From assembly GCF_001280125.1 (NCBI RefSeq), contig NZ_LGEG01000149.1:1-64000 (forward strand): a stretch of 64,000 nt of DNA, in the 5' to 3' direction. Origin of the DNA: Streptomyces sp. NRRL F-6492 (GTDB lineage: Bacteria; Actinomycetota; Actinomycetes; Streptomycetales; Streptomycetaceae). Of this stretch, positions 1 to 16,884 are shown piece by piece. Under the pieces are notes generated by a model. The model had not been told where the DNA came from and ran no database searches. It saw nothing but the letters and a program-made list of their open reading frames with translations. A program made the translations under genes and the position numbers. Position 1 is the first letter of the stretch; each line of letters opens with the position of its first letter.

Positions 1-2
1 AC

Positions 3-8810
<8,808 letters not shown>

Positions 8811-8823
8811 CCGCCCGGAAACG

Positions 8824-8865
8824 CCCGAGGGGCCGCTCCGGATTCCTCCGGAGCGGCCCCTCGGG
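8824..8865. terminator. Strong hairpin terminator after the PKS gene
   Basis: A perfect 19-bp inverted repeat (8824-8842 with 8847-8865) around a 4-nt loop begins 13 bases after the PKS stop codon. No T-run follows, which is usual for Streptomyces. It could stop transcription from the PKS side and from the tRNA side. Confidence 0.85.
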
Positions 8866-8881
8866 TGACGACTCTCACGAG

Positions 8882-8955
<74 letters not shown>

Positions 8956-9008
8956 ATGCGCGTCTTCGGCGGGTTGTTCCCGCGTCGGCGTGCAGGGAAG
9001 ACATTACC

Positions 9009-11846
9009 TCACTCCGGAGGGTGGGACGACGCACGGGCTGTCACCGCGTCGGCGGCGAGGAGGGACGCGCCGCAGGCGGTGGCCAGGGCGGTCGCCTCGG
9101 CGAGGGCGGCCGGGGAACCCGTGAGGCGGGCCAGGTCGAGGCGGGCGCGGGCCTCCTCGTAGCGGGACGGGGACGCGGCCAGGTGGGCGACCGCCTCGGT
9201 GAGGAGGCGGCGGGACTCGGGCGGGTCGGCGAGGAAGGCCTCGCAGCGGAGGGCTTCGCCGAGGGCCGTGGGAGTGCCGATGCGTTCGGCGTGGGCACGG
9301 GCGCCGGCGGCGATCCCGGCCGCGCGGTCCGGGTCCGTGGGAGCGAGCGCCCGCGCGAGGTCCAGGGGCCAGGGAGCCCATACGACGTGGTGGCGGCCCC
9401 GGCCGACCAGGGCTTCGGCCGCGGCCTCCAGGGTGGCCACCGCCTCCTCGACGCGTCCCTCCGCGAGCAGGAGCCGGCCGAGGACGCTGGGGCCGTCGGG
9501 CAGGACGATCGCGCCCGGCCACGGCGGCCCGAAGGAGTAGCGGTCGGCCACGCTCCGCGCCTCGGCCGTGCGTCCCCGGGCGACGAGCGTGTCGACGAGG
9601 AGGCAGGCGGTGTCCCAGTGCACGGGGAGGCCGTCGCCGACCCGGTCGGCCAGGCGCAGGCCCTCCTCCAGGTAGTGCTGCGCCCTCGGCAGGTTGCCGC
9701 GGCGCCGGTGGACCAGGCCCAGGAGGGTGTGGGCGAAGGCGAGGTGGGCGCCGCTCCAGCCCGAGATCTCGAAGGCGCGGACCGCCTCCGTGAAGAGGAT
9801 CCCGGCCCGGTCGGGACGGTCGGAGAACGCGTACGCGATGCCGGTGAGGGCGGGGATCTCGAATCCCCAGGTGGCGTCGGTCCAGCCGAGTCCCCGGGCC
9901 GGTATGCCGTCGACGAGGGCGAGGTCGCAGAGGCGCACGACCTCGTCGGCGGGTTCGCCGCGCATCATGGCGTCGAATCCGCGCACCGTGAGGAGGGCCC
10001 GCTCGGAGTTGTCCGCGCCGGTGAAGTTCGCGGTGAGGTCGGCGAGGCGGCGGGAGCGGCCGGGGCCGTCCTCCTCGACGGCCTGGAACCCCTCGTACAT
10101 GAAGTTCGCCGCCTGCAGGCGGCGGCGGTCGGTGCCGGGCGGGGTGCGGACGGCCTCGGCGGCGAGGACCCGCGCGGCCTCCCGGAGCTGGTTGTTGTGG
10201 GCGAGGGCCTGGGCGAGCCGGTAGGTCGCGTCGATCCGCAGGTCGTCGTCGAGGCCCGGCAGGTCGAGCGCGGAGCTCAGGTGACGGACGGTGGCGGCGG
10301 GCGCGGTCAGCAGGGAGGCGCAGCCGAGTTCGTAGAGCACCCTGGCGTACGAGTCGGGGGCCGGCGGTTCGGCCAGGGCCCGTTCCAGACAGCGCCGGGC
10401 CGCGTCCGGGGCGCCCACGGCGAGGTGTTCGACGGCGGCGGCCCGCAGCTGGCGGACGACCTCCTCGTCCTCGTCGGGGTGCACTTCGAGGAGGTGCCGG
10501 GAGATGGCGGCCGGTCCGTGGCCCGCCGCGGTGAGCGCCCAGGCGGCCCGTCCGTGCAGGGCGGTCCGCGCGGCCGGTGACATCGAGCCGTAGACGGCGG
10601 ACGCGATGAGGGGATGGGCGAACTCCAGGTGGGCGGAGCCCTCCGGGGTCGTCGCGGCCGGGTCGCCTCCGGCGCCGGGTCCGGTCGTCGCGGAGTCCTG
10701 TCCGGGTTTCGCGGCGGGTCCGGTCCGTGCCTCCCGGTCCGCCCTCGTGGTCACGATCCTCGCCTGGCGCAGGAGTTCGGTGTGCTCGGCGACCTCCGGC
10801 TGGCCCGTGCCGGTGAGCGACGCCAGGAGGCCCGGCGTGCTGTCCGCGCCGAGGACGGCGATCGTCCAGGCCAGGCGGGTCGGGCCGACGCCGAGCTCTT
10901 CGAGGCGGGCGACGAGCCCGCCGCCGCGCGCTTCGGCGCCGAGGCCGCGCAGGAGGGAGGCGGAGCCCGCGACGGGTTCGAGCATCCGGTCGCGGGCCTT
11001 GGCGAGGAGTTCGACCGTCTCGTACGGGTTGCCGGAGGTCACCGTCCACAGTTCGCGGCAGAACGGTTCGTCCGCGTGGCCGCCCAGCGTCTCCCGGGCG
11101 AGCGCGGCGGTGGCGCCGAGGGTGAGGGCGTGCAGGCCCAGGGTCACGACGGCGCGGTCGGCGAGCGCGGCGAGGACGGCCGGCACACCGGTGCGGTGCG
11201 GCCCCTCCGCCAGGGGACGGTGGGCGAGGACGACGAGGGCGGGCAGCCGGCGGTCCCGGCGGATCCGGGTGAAGGCGTCGAGCCAGGCCAGGGATTCGGC
11301 GTCGGCCCAGTGCGCGTCGTCCACGAGCAGCACCGGAGGCCGGTCCCGCAGCCGGTCCGCGAGCCGTCCCAGGAGCTTGGCCAGGCCGTCCCGCACGCCC
11401 TGCGGGTCGGCCGGCGCCGCCGACGGCGGAGGCGGCGGGGCGAGGCCGAGCGCGGGGGCGAGCAGGTCGAAGTGGTCGCCGAAGAGGAGGCGGACGTCCT
11501 CCTCGTCGAAGCGGTCGAGCGCGGGCTGGAGCAGCTGGCGGGTGACGTGGAACGGGACCGAGGTGAGGGTCTCGCCGCCCCGGGCCGTCAGGACGGTGCA
11601 CCGGTCCCCGGCGGTGCGGCGGATCTCGCCGAGGAGGGTGGTCTTGCCGATGCCCGCCTCTCCCCGGTAGACGAGGATGCCGCCGCGCACCGGACCGCCG
11701 GCGGCGGCTCCGGCGACGAGTTCGCCGACGGCATGGGCGGCCGCGGCGAGCTCCGGGTCCCGTTCGAGCAGCCCGCCGCGGGACCCGTCGGGGACCTCGG
11801 GAACGAACGGCGTGGCGGGCGACGGCTGTTCGGGATCCGACGGCAC
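9009..11846 (-). CDS. LAL-like AAA ATPase/TPR protein without the C-terminal LuxR helix-turn-helix
   Basis: This 945-aa protein starts at a GTG preceded by AGGGGAG. It has the N-terminal ATPase of large ATP-binding LuxR regulators: Walker A GEAGIGKTT near residue 60 and Walker B VLLVDDAHWAD near 170, followed by a long helical repeat region. Complete LAL proteins end in a LuxR-type DNA-binding domain; this one stops right after the repeats. The stop codon lies only 53 bases from tRNA-Pro, and no HTH-coding remnant is visible in that gap. It may be a truncated regulator of the neighbouring PKS cluster, or a signalling ATPase that works through a partner. Nothing in the sequence shows DNA binding. 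Confidence 0.8.
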   Translation of the reverse strand: MPSDPEQPSPATPFVPEVPDGSRGGLLERDPELAAAAHAVGELVAGAAAGGPVRGGILVYRGEAGIGKTTLLGEIRRTAGDRCTVLTARGGETLTSVPFHVTRQLLQPALDRFDEEDVRLLFGDHFDLLAPALGLAPPPPPSAAPADPQGVRDGLAKLLGRLADRLRDRPPVLLVDDAHWADAESLAWLDAFTRIRRDRRLPALVVLAHRPLAEGPHRTGVPAVLAALADRAVVTLGLHALTLGATAALARETLGGHADEPFCRELWTVTSGNPYETVELLAKARDRMLEPVAGSASLLRGLGAEARGGGLVARLEELGVGPTRLAWTIAVLGADSTPGLLASLTGTGQPEVAEHTELLRQARIVTTRADREARTGPAAKPGQDSATTGPGAGGDPAATTPEGSAHLEFAHPLIASAVYGSMSPAARTALHGRAAWALTAAGHGPAAISRHLLEVHPDEDEEVVRQLRAAAVEHLAVGAPDAARRCLERALAEPPAPDSYARVLYELGCASLLTAPAATVRHLSSALDLPGLDDDLRIDATYRLAQALAHNNQLREAARVLAAEAVRTPPGTDRRRLQAANFMYEGFQAVEEDGPGRSRRLADLTANFTGADNSERALLTVRGFDAMMRGEPADEVVRLCDLALVDGIPARGLGWTDATWGFEIPALTGIAYAFSDRPDRAGILFTEAVRAFEISGWSGAHLAFAHTLLGLVHRRRGNLPRAQHYLEEGLRLADRVGDGLPVHWDTACLLVDTLVARGRTAEARSVADRYSFGPPWPGAIVLPDGPSVLGRLLLAEGRVEEAVATLEAAAEALVGRGRHHVVWAPWPLDLARALAPTDPDRAAGIAAGARAHAERIGTPTALGEALRCEAFLADPPESRRLLTEAVAHLAASPSRYEEARARLDLARLTGSPAALAEATALATACGASLLAADAVTARASSHPPE

Positions 11847-11971
11847 CGGTGACTCACTCCCCTACCCGAGCTCCTTGCGCGCCGCGGCCGGCGAGACCCA
11901 CGCGGACCGGCACGAAGCGCTTGTCGGACGAGCCTAGCGTTCCTGATCGTTCCGGGGGCGACAATGGAGGG

Positions 11972-12667
11972 GTGAACCGGACCACGAGTGACCGAGGCAG
12001 GGACCGCGACGAGGAGGGGCGGGCCCGCAGCGCCCGGCCCCGCGACGGGCTCGGCCGGCCGCTGCCGTACGGGGCGGAGGGGGTGCCCCGGCAGCCCGAG
12101 GGGGTCGTACGGGATCCCGGGGCGACCCTGCGCGAGGCGCAGCGGCTGCTGGACGCCGGGATGCCGTTCCACGCGCACGAGGTCTTCGAGGACGCCTGGA
12201 AGTCCGGTCCGGAGGCGGAGCGGGACCTGTGGCAGGGGCTCGCCCAGCTCGCCGTGGGCCTGACGCACGCGGCCCGCGGCAACGCGGCGGGCGGGGCGCG
12301 CCTGCTGCGGCGCGGCGCGGACCGCCTGGCGAACGGGCCGGGGGCGGCGGAGGCCGGGGCGCCGGGGGCGGCTTCGGCGGAGTCCGGGACGCCGGACGCG
12401 TCTTCACCGGAGCCCGGCGCGTCCTCGTCGGAGACCGGGACGCCGGGGACGTCAGCTTCGGAGCCCGGCGCGTCCTCGTCGGAGACCGGGACGCCGGGGA
12501 CGTCAGCTTCGGAGCCGAGTACGTCTTCGCCCGGGCCGGGGCCGTACGGGATCGACGTCGGCGGGCTCGTCTCCTGGGCGCGGGAGTTGGCCGGCCGTGC
12601 GGGAGGGGGCGGCGTCGTGGTCGACGCCGCCGTCGAGGCGCCGCGGCTGCGCCGGGACGCCTGCTGA
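11972..12667 (+). CDS. DUF309 domain protein with low-complexity Ala/Ser/Glu tail
   Basis: The DUF309 core, with the motif PFHAHEVFEDAWK, lies in the middle of this roughly 231-aa protein. Function is unknown for the family. The start is uncertain: a GTG at 11972 is preceded by GGAGG only one base away, and an upstream extension is open to 11849. After the core the protein has a long tail of Gly, Ala, Ser, Glu and Thr that contains a perfect 17-residue duplication. The gene is divergent from the LAL-like gene. Its 3' end is antisense to the read-through frame of the DUF488 relic. Confidence 0.75.
   Translation: MNRTTSDRGRDRDEEGRARSARPRDGLGRPLPYGAEGVPRQPEGVVRDPGATLREAQRLLDAGMPFHAHEVFEDAWKSGPEAERDLWQGLAQLAVGLTHAARGNAAGGARLLRRGADRLANGPGAAEAGAPGAASAESGTPDASSPEPGASSSETGTPGTSASEPGASSSETGTPGTSASEPSTSSPGPGPYGIDVGGLVSWARELAGRAGGGGVVVDAAVEAPRLRRDAC
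12410..12511 (+). repeat. Perfect 51-bp tandem duplication inside the DUF309 gene
   Basis: Two identical 51-bp units (12410-12460 and 12461-12511) follow each other directly. They encode EPGASSSETGTPGTSAS twice and keep the frame. This is probably a recent slippage event in a disordered tail. Confidence 0.95.
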
Positions 12668-13066
12668 CCCCGTCCCCGCCCGCCGGGTCCGCTGCTCCCC
12701 CGTCCCCTCGATCTCCCGCCGCGGTACGGACGTGTGACCGGCCGACGGGTCCTTGGTCGCCGTGAGGAGCGTGACCGTCTCCCGGGCCGCGAGTTCCTTG
12801 AGCCGGGCGAGGGCCTCGGCGGCGGCCGGGGCGGCGAGTTCGGCCTCGTAGCGGCGGCGGAACTCCTCGTACTCGCCCTCGGGGCCGTGGTGCCGGTGGC
12901 GGAGTTCCGTGGAGGGGGTGGGGGCCTTGGGCCACTCGTCGATGCGGGCGCCCGCCGTGGCGAGGCCGCGCGGCCAGAGGCGGTCGACGAGGACCCGCGC
13001 CCCGTCGTCGGGCGACGGGGTCTCGTGGACGCGGCGGACGCGGACGGCGGGGGTGGTGGCGGCCGT
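12503..13066 (-). pseudogene. DUF488 family coding relic without a usable start codon
   Basis: The stretch between the DUF309 and tetR genes is not empty. One minus frame encodes a clear DUF488 sequence: RVHETPSPDDGARVLVDR, then LWPRGL, a PSTEL segment, a YEEFRRRYEAEL helix and TVTLLTATKDPSAGHTSV (down to 12725). No ATG, GTG or TTG opens this frame; the codon where a start is expected (13064-13066) is ACG. After the HTSV motif the family's usual C-terminus is missing, and the frame runs on as unrelated sequence to a TGA at 12503-12505, antisense to the DUF309 tail. Both ends therefore look damaged. ACG initiation is possible but rare. It lies 28 bases downstream of tetR on the same strand. 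Confidence 0.7.
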
Positions 13067-13094
13067 GGGCCCGGGTGCCGGACGGCACCCCGGC

Positions 13095-13697
13095 TCACCC
13101 GGCGACGCGCAGCGCCGGGAGGAGGACGGCGTCGACGAAGGCCCGCATGGTCGAGGTGTCCGTGAACCGCTCCTCGCAGATCCGCTCGATGCGGAGCATG
13201 CCGAGGAAGGTGGGGGCCACGAAGTCGACGGCGGGGTTGTCGGCGTCGACCTCGCCCCGCTCGACCGCGCGCGCCACGATCGCGTCGATGGCCTCGATCT
13301 CGGGGGTGATGACCGTCTCGCGGAACGCGGCGCGCAGGTCGGGGTGCTGGATGTACGCCTGGGCGACGGCCTCCATCAGTCCGGCGTCGCGCTCGTGGCG
13401 GGAGGCGGCGATGCGGGCGGCCTCGCGCAGGTCGCCGGCGAGGGTGCCGGTGTCGATGCCGCCGAAGACGACGCAGCGCCTGCGGGCGAGGGCGGCGGTG
13501 ACGAGCTGCGGCTTCGTTCCCCACTGCCGGTAGAGCGTGGCCTTGCCGCACTTGGTGAGGGCGGCGACGCCCTCCATGGTCACCGCGTCGTAGCCGCCTT
13601 CGCGGAGGAGGCGGAGCACCGCGTCGTAGAGCTCGGTCTCGCGCTCCGGCGTGATCTTGCTGCGCCGGGCTGCGGCGGTCGCGGCCTGTGTGGACAT
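13095..13697 (-). CDS. TetR family transcriptional regulator
   Basis: This 200-aa protein starts at an ATG behind GGGAGGG. The N-terminal 60 residues form a TetR-type helix-turn-helix with the recognition segment TKCGKATLYRQWGTK. The C-terminal domain carries the usual helical ligand-binding fold. An upstream extension is open to 13916 but runs through the probable operator, so the ATG at 13697 is preferred. The gene diverges from the PAP2 gene at 13883. A perfect palindrome (13802-13823) lies between them, so the protein probably represses itself and perhaps the PAP2/DMT pair (inference). No drug-exporter gene, the common partner of such regulators, is adjacent. Confidence 0.9.
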   Translation of the reverse strand: MSTQAATAAARRSKITPERETELYDAVLRLLREGGYDAVTMEGVAALTKCGKATLYRQWGTKPQLVTAALARRRCVVFGGIDTGTLAGDLREAARIAASRHERDAGLMEAVAQAYIQHPDLRAAFRETVITPEIEAIDAIVARAVERGEVDADNPAVDFVAPTFLGMLRIERICEERFTDTSTMRAFVDAVLLPALRVAG

Positions 13698-13785
13698 CGG
13701 TCCCTCCCGGGCGGGCACCTTCGTGCCCCCTCTGCGTCTCTCCCGTACGAGTCTGCCCTGCACATACGAGAGTAGGGGGTGCACA

Positions 13786-13823
13786 ATCGAGACGCAAACG
13801 TATCGAGACGCTTGCGTCTCGAT
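13786..13823. promoter_or_regulatory. Palindromic operator candidate for the TetR regulator
   Basis: ATCGAGACGC-TT-GCGTCTCGAT (13802-13823) is a perfect palindrome with 10-base arms. A further copy of the half-site ATCGAGACGC lies at 13786-13795, and GCGTCTC recurs at 13734-13740. The site sits in the tetR/PAP2 divergent region, the usual place for TetR self-regulation. Binding is inferred from form and position. Confidence 0.75.
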
Positions 13824-13882
13824 GAAAACGGATCTAGGCTGCCTCCGTTTGTTGCCGATTTGACGGATTAGAGGGCCGCGCG

Positions 13883-14758
13883 ATGGCTGCCGGGATACGC
13901 GGGATACGAGGACCACGTCCTGCCGGACCCGGGGCGACGCCTGCCCCCGGCCCCGCCGGCCCCGACGCAGGAGAGGGGGAGGGGGCGGACGGGGAGGGCC
14001 CGGGAGCGGCCCCGCGACCGCCCCTGCTGCGCGAGCTGCTGCTCGTCACCGCCCTGTTCCTCGTCTACAAGTGCGGCCGGCTCTTCGCCAACGGCCACGA
14101 GACCCGCGCCTTCCGGAACGCCGACCGCGTCTGGGACGCCGAGCGCGCCCTCCACCTGCCGGGCGAGGGAGCGGTCCAGCAGCTCCTGCTGCACGGCGAA
14201 CCGCTGGTCCGGGCCGCGAACACGTACTACGCGGCCGTGCACTTCCCCGCCACGGTCGCCTTCCTCGTCTGGCTGTACCTGCGCCGCCCGGCCCACTACC
14301 TGTGGTCGCGGCGCGTGCTCGCGCTCCTCACCGCCGCCGCGCTCGCGCTGCACCTGCTGATGCCGCTCGCGCCGCCCCGGATGCTCGGCGCCGCCGGACT
14401 CGTCGACACCGCGCGCGTCTACGGCCCCTCCGTCTACGGGGCGGTGCCGGAGACGGACTCGATGGCGAACCAGTTCGCCGCCATGCCGTCGCTGCACTTC
14501 GGCTGGGCCCTGATGGTCGCGGTCGGCCTGATCGCCGCCACCCGCTCCCGGTGGCGGGCGCTCTGGCTGCTGCACCCGCTGCTCACCCTGCTCGTCGTCG
14601 TCGGCACCGCCAACCACTACTGGTTCGACGCGCTCGCCGCCGCCGCGCTCCTCGGCCTCGCGCTGCTCGCCGTCCGCGCCCCCGGGCACCGGACGGCGCC
14701 CCCACCCGTACGCCGCCGCCCGAAGACGGCCCCCCTCCCGGTCGGAGCCCTGCGATGA
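13883..14758 (+). CDS. PAP2 superfamily membrane phosphatase (inositolphosphotransferase-like)
   Basis: This 291-aa protein has a Pro/Gly-rich N-terminal tail of about 50 residues followed by some six membrane segments. The PAP2 signatures are visible: MPSLHFGWAL, the central catalytic-His motif, and ANHYWFDALAA, the last His/Asp motif. The arrangement resembles the PAP2_3/Aur1-like branch that acts on lipid phosphates or transfers phosphoinositol headgroups at the membrane. The substrate cannot be told from sequence. Its stop overlaps the next start as ATGA, so it is co-translated with the DMT transporter. The divergent TetR gene and its palindrome suggest shared control. Confidence 0.8.
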   Translation: MAAGIRGIRGPRPAGPGATPAPGPAGPDAGEGEGADGEGPGAAPRPPLLRELLLVTALFLVYKCGRLFANGHETRAFRNADRVWDAERALHLPGEGAVQQLLLHGEPLVRAANTYYAAVHFPATVAFLVWLYLRRPAHYLWSRRVLALLTAAALALHLLMPLAPPRMLGAAGLVDTARVYGPSVYGAVPETDSMANQFAAMPSLHFGWALMVAVGLIAATRSRWRALWLLHPLLTLLVVVGTANHYWFDALAAAALLGLALLAVRAPGHRTAPPPVRRRPKTAPLPVGALR

Positions 14759-15774
14759 ACCCCGCCGCCGGCACCGCGCTCGCGGTGCTCCTCTCCCTCG
14801 TCTCCGCCGCCGGGTACGCGCTCGCCGCCGTCGCCCAGTCCCGGCTCGCCGCCGCGTCGCCCGCCGCCCCCGACGGGCGCGGGGCGCTGCGCGCGCTGCT
14901 CGCCCGCGGGCAGTGGTGGTGGGCGGTCGGCCTGAACGCCGCCGGGGCCCTCGCCCACGTGGCCGCCCTGCACTACGGGCCGCTGACCCTGGTCCAGCCG
15001 CTCGGCGCGCTGACCCTCGTGGCGGCGCTGCCGCTCGGCGCGTACCGCGCGCGCCGGCGGGTGACCCGTACCGAATGGCGCGGAGCCCTGTGGACCCTGG
15101 CCGGTCTCGTCGGCCTGGTCGCCGTCACCGGACCCGCGGCCCCCGGCGAGGCGCTCAGCCTGCGCGAGTCGCTGGTCGTCGCCGCGGCGACGGCGCTCCT
15201 GATCGCCGCCCTCGCCTCGGGCCGCCTCCAGGGGAACGGCGGACGGGCCGGGCGCGGACTCGGGCACGCCACGGCGTCCGGCATCGCCTCCGGCGTCGCC
15301 TCGGCGCTCACCCAGACCCTGACGGCCGCGCTCGCGCTCGACCTTCCGGGCACCGAGCCGACCCGGTGGCAGACCGCGCTGCTCGCGGTGCTCATATCCG
15401 GCTTCGCCACGGGCGGGCTGCTGCTCTCGCAGGCCGCCTACCGGGGCGGGCTCGCGGCGCCGCTGGCCGTCGTCAACCTCTCCAACCCGGCGGCCGCGGC
15501 GGTGATCGGCGTGGCCCTCCTCGGCGAGACCTTCCGGGCCGGCGCCTGGGGCTGGGTGGCCGCCGCCGGAGCGTCGCTGGTCGCGGCGCGGGGCGTGGTG
15601 CTCCTGACGAAGGGCGGCGGCGGGGCGGGAGAGGCCGGGGCCGACGCCGGTCTCCGCGCGGAGGCCGGCGGTGCGACGGGGGGCGGGGTCGTCGCCGGGG
15701 GCCTTCCGGCGACCCGGATCGCCGGTCTCACGGCACCGGAGGCCGAACCGGTGGGCGTCCCGCTCGCGGGGTGA
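14755..15774 (+). CDS. DMT superfamily (EamA/NIPA-like) membrane transporter
   Basis: The 339-aa protein begins at the ATGA overlap with the PAP2 gene. It has about nine or ten hydrophobic segments in two repeated halves, typical of DMT permeases. The second half includes the conserved helix AAAAVIGVALLGETF. The last 60 residues are a Gly/Ala-rich cytoplasmic tail. Substrate is unknown: related Streptomyces proteins are called DMT or magnesium-transporter-like, and neither is proven here. Pairing with a lipid-phosphate enzyme suggests an envelope role (inference). Confidence 0.75.
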   Translation: MNPAAGTALAVLLSLVSAAGYALAAVAQSRLAAASPAAPDGRGALRALLARGQWWWAVGLNAAGALAHVAALHYGPLTLVQPLGALTLVAALPLGAYRARRRVTRTEWRGALWTLAGLVGLVAVTGPAAPGEALSLRESLVVAAATALLIAALASGRLQGNGGRAGRGLGHATASGIASGVASALTQTLTAALALDLPGTEPTRWQTALLAVLISGFATGGLLLSQAAYRGGLAAPLAVVNLSNPAAAAVIGVALLGETFRAGAWGWVAAAGASLVAARGVVLLTKGGGGAGEAGADAGLRAEAGGATGGGVVAGGLPATRIAGLTAPEAEPVGVPLAG

Positions 15775-15793
15775 ACGCGGACGGCCCCTCAAT

Positions 15794-15842
15794 TCGTCAC
15801 CTTGACGACAACCGGACCCACCCCCTATCGTCAACGTGACGA
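15794..15842 (+). promoter_or_regulatory. Promoter with two copies of the palindrome TCGTCA-N3-TGACGA
   Basis: A -35 TTGACG (15802-15807) and a -10 TATCGT (15826-15831), 18 bases apart, precede the SPFH gene. Two perfect 15-bp palindromes with identical arms, at 15794-15808 and 15828-15842, overlap the -35 and the start region. Their centres are 34 bp apart, about three helical turns. This layout fits a repressor that binds cooperatively. The regulator is not identifiable from the window. Confidence 0.75.
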
Positions 15843-15855
15843 CAAGGGGGTTTCC

Positions 15856-16884
15856 ATGGCCGACATCACCCGGCGGGCCGGCTGGCGCCATCTGCGCTCC
15901 GCGCCCACCGCGCACATCCGCCACCAGCGACGCGGAAAGCTCGTCCACGACGGCGAGGGGCTCAGCTTCTGGTTCCGGCCGCGCACCGCCGCCCTCTCCG
16001 AGGTGCCGGTGAACGACCGGGAGCTGGCGATGGCCTTCCACGCCCGCACGGCCGACTTCCAGGACGTGAGCGTGCAGTCCACCGTCACGTACCGGATCGG
16101 CGACCCCGGCGCGGCGGCCACCCGGCTCGACTTCTCCGTCGACCCCGACACGGGCGCCTGGCGCGGCACCCCGCTGGAGCAGATCGCCACCCTCCTCACC
16201 GAGACCGCCCAGCAGCACGCCCTCGACGTCCTCGCCCGCACCACCCTCGCCGCCGCGCTCGTCGACGGCGTGGCGGCGGTCCGGGACCGCGTCGCGACCG
16301 GCCTCGCCGCCGAGCCGCGCCTGCCGGACACCGGCATCGAGGTCGTCGCCGTCCGGGTCGTGGCGATCCGCCCCGAGCCCGAGGTCGAGCGCGCCCTGCG
16401 CACCCCCGCCCGCGAGCAGATCCAGCAGGAGGCCGACCGGGCCACCTACGAGCGCCGGGCGGTCGCCGTCGAACGGGAACGCGCCATCGCGGAGAACGAG
16501 CTCGCCAGCAAGATCGAGCTGGCCCGGCAGGAGGAGCGGCTCGTCGAGCAGCGCGGTACCAACGCGCGCCGCGAGGCCGAGGAGAACGCCGCCGCCGACG
16601 CGGTGCGGGCCGAGGCCGAGGCCGTGCGGAAGGTCCGACTCGCCCGGGCCGAGGCGGAGGCGGCGCGCGAGGTGGGCGAGGCGCGCGCCGGGGCGCAGTC
16701 CGCGTGGCTGCGGGCGCACGCGGAGACCCCTCCGGCCGTCCTGCACGCCCTCGCCGTGCAGCGGGCCGCCGAGAACCTGCCCCGGATCGAGCACCTGACG
16801 CTCTCCCCGGACGTGCTCACCGGGCTGCTCGCCAGGCTCGGCGGCGAGGGCGGCGGAGGCGGGACCGGCGGGGTCCGGCCATGA
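15856..16884 (+). CDS. SPFH/band-7 domain protein (flotillin/stomatin-like)
   Basis: The ATG at 15856 follows AAGGGGG. The 342-aa protein has an SPFH domain over roughly residues 30-190 and then a long Ala/Glu/Arg-rich coiled coil, about residues 185-290, with many EAEA repeats. It ends in a Gly-rich tail. SPFH proteins scaffold membrane microdomains. No clear membrane segment is visible, so attachment would be peripheral or through partners. The stop overlaps the start of the NAD-kinase-like gene (ATGA). The paired palindromes in its promoter imply tight, specific regulation of the pair. Confidence 0.85.
   Translation: MADITRRAGWRHLRSAPTAHIRHQRRGKLVHDGEGLSFWFRPRTAALSEVPVNDRELAMAFHARTADFQDVSVQSTVTYRIGDPGAAATRLDFSVDPDTGAWRGTPLEQIATLLTETAQQHALDVLARTTLAAALVDGVAAVRDRVATGLAAEPRLPDTGIEVVAVRVVAIRPEPEVERALRTPAREQIQQEADRATYERRAVAVERERAIAENELASKIELARQEERLVEQRGTNARREAEENAAADAVRAEAEAVRKVRLARAEAEAAREVGEARAGAQSAWLRAHAETPPAVLHALAVQRAAENLPRIEHLTLSPDVLTGLLARLGGEGGGGGTGGVRP

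Noticed and set aside
9004..11601. A long second minus frame in the LAL-like gene
   Set aside because: The true frame carries Walker motifs; this one is an Arg/Pro-rich shadow.
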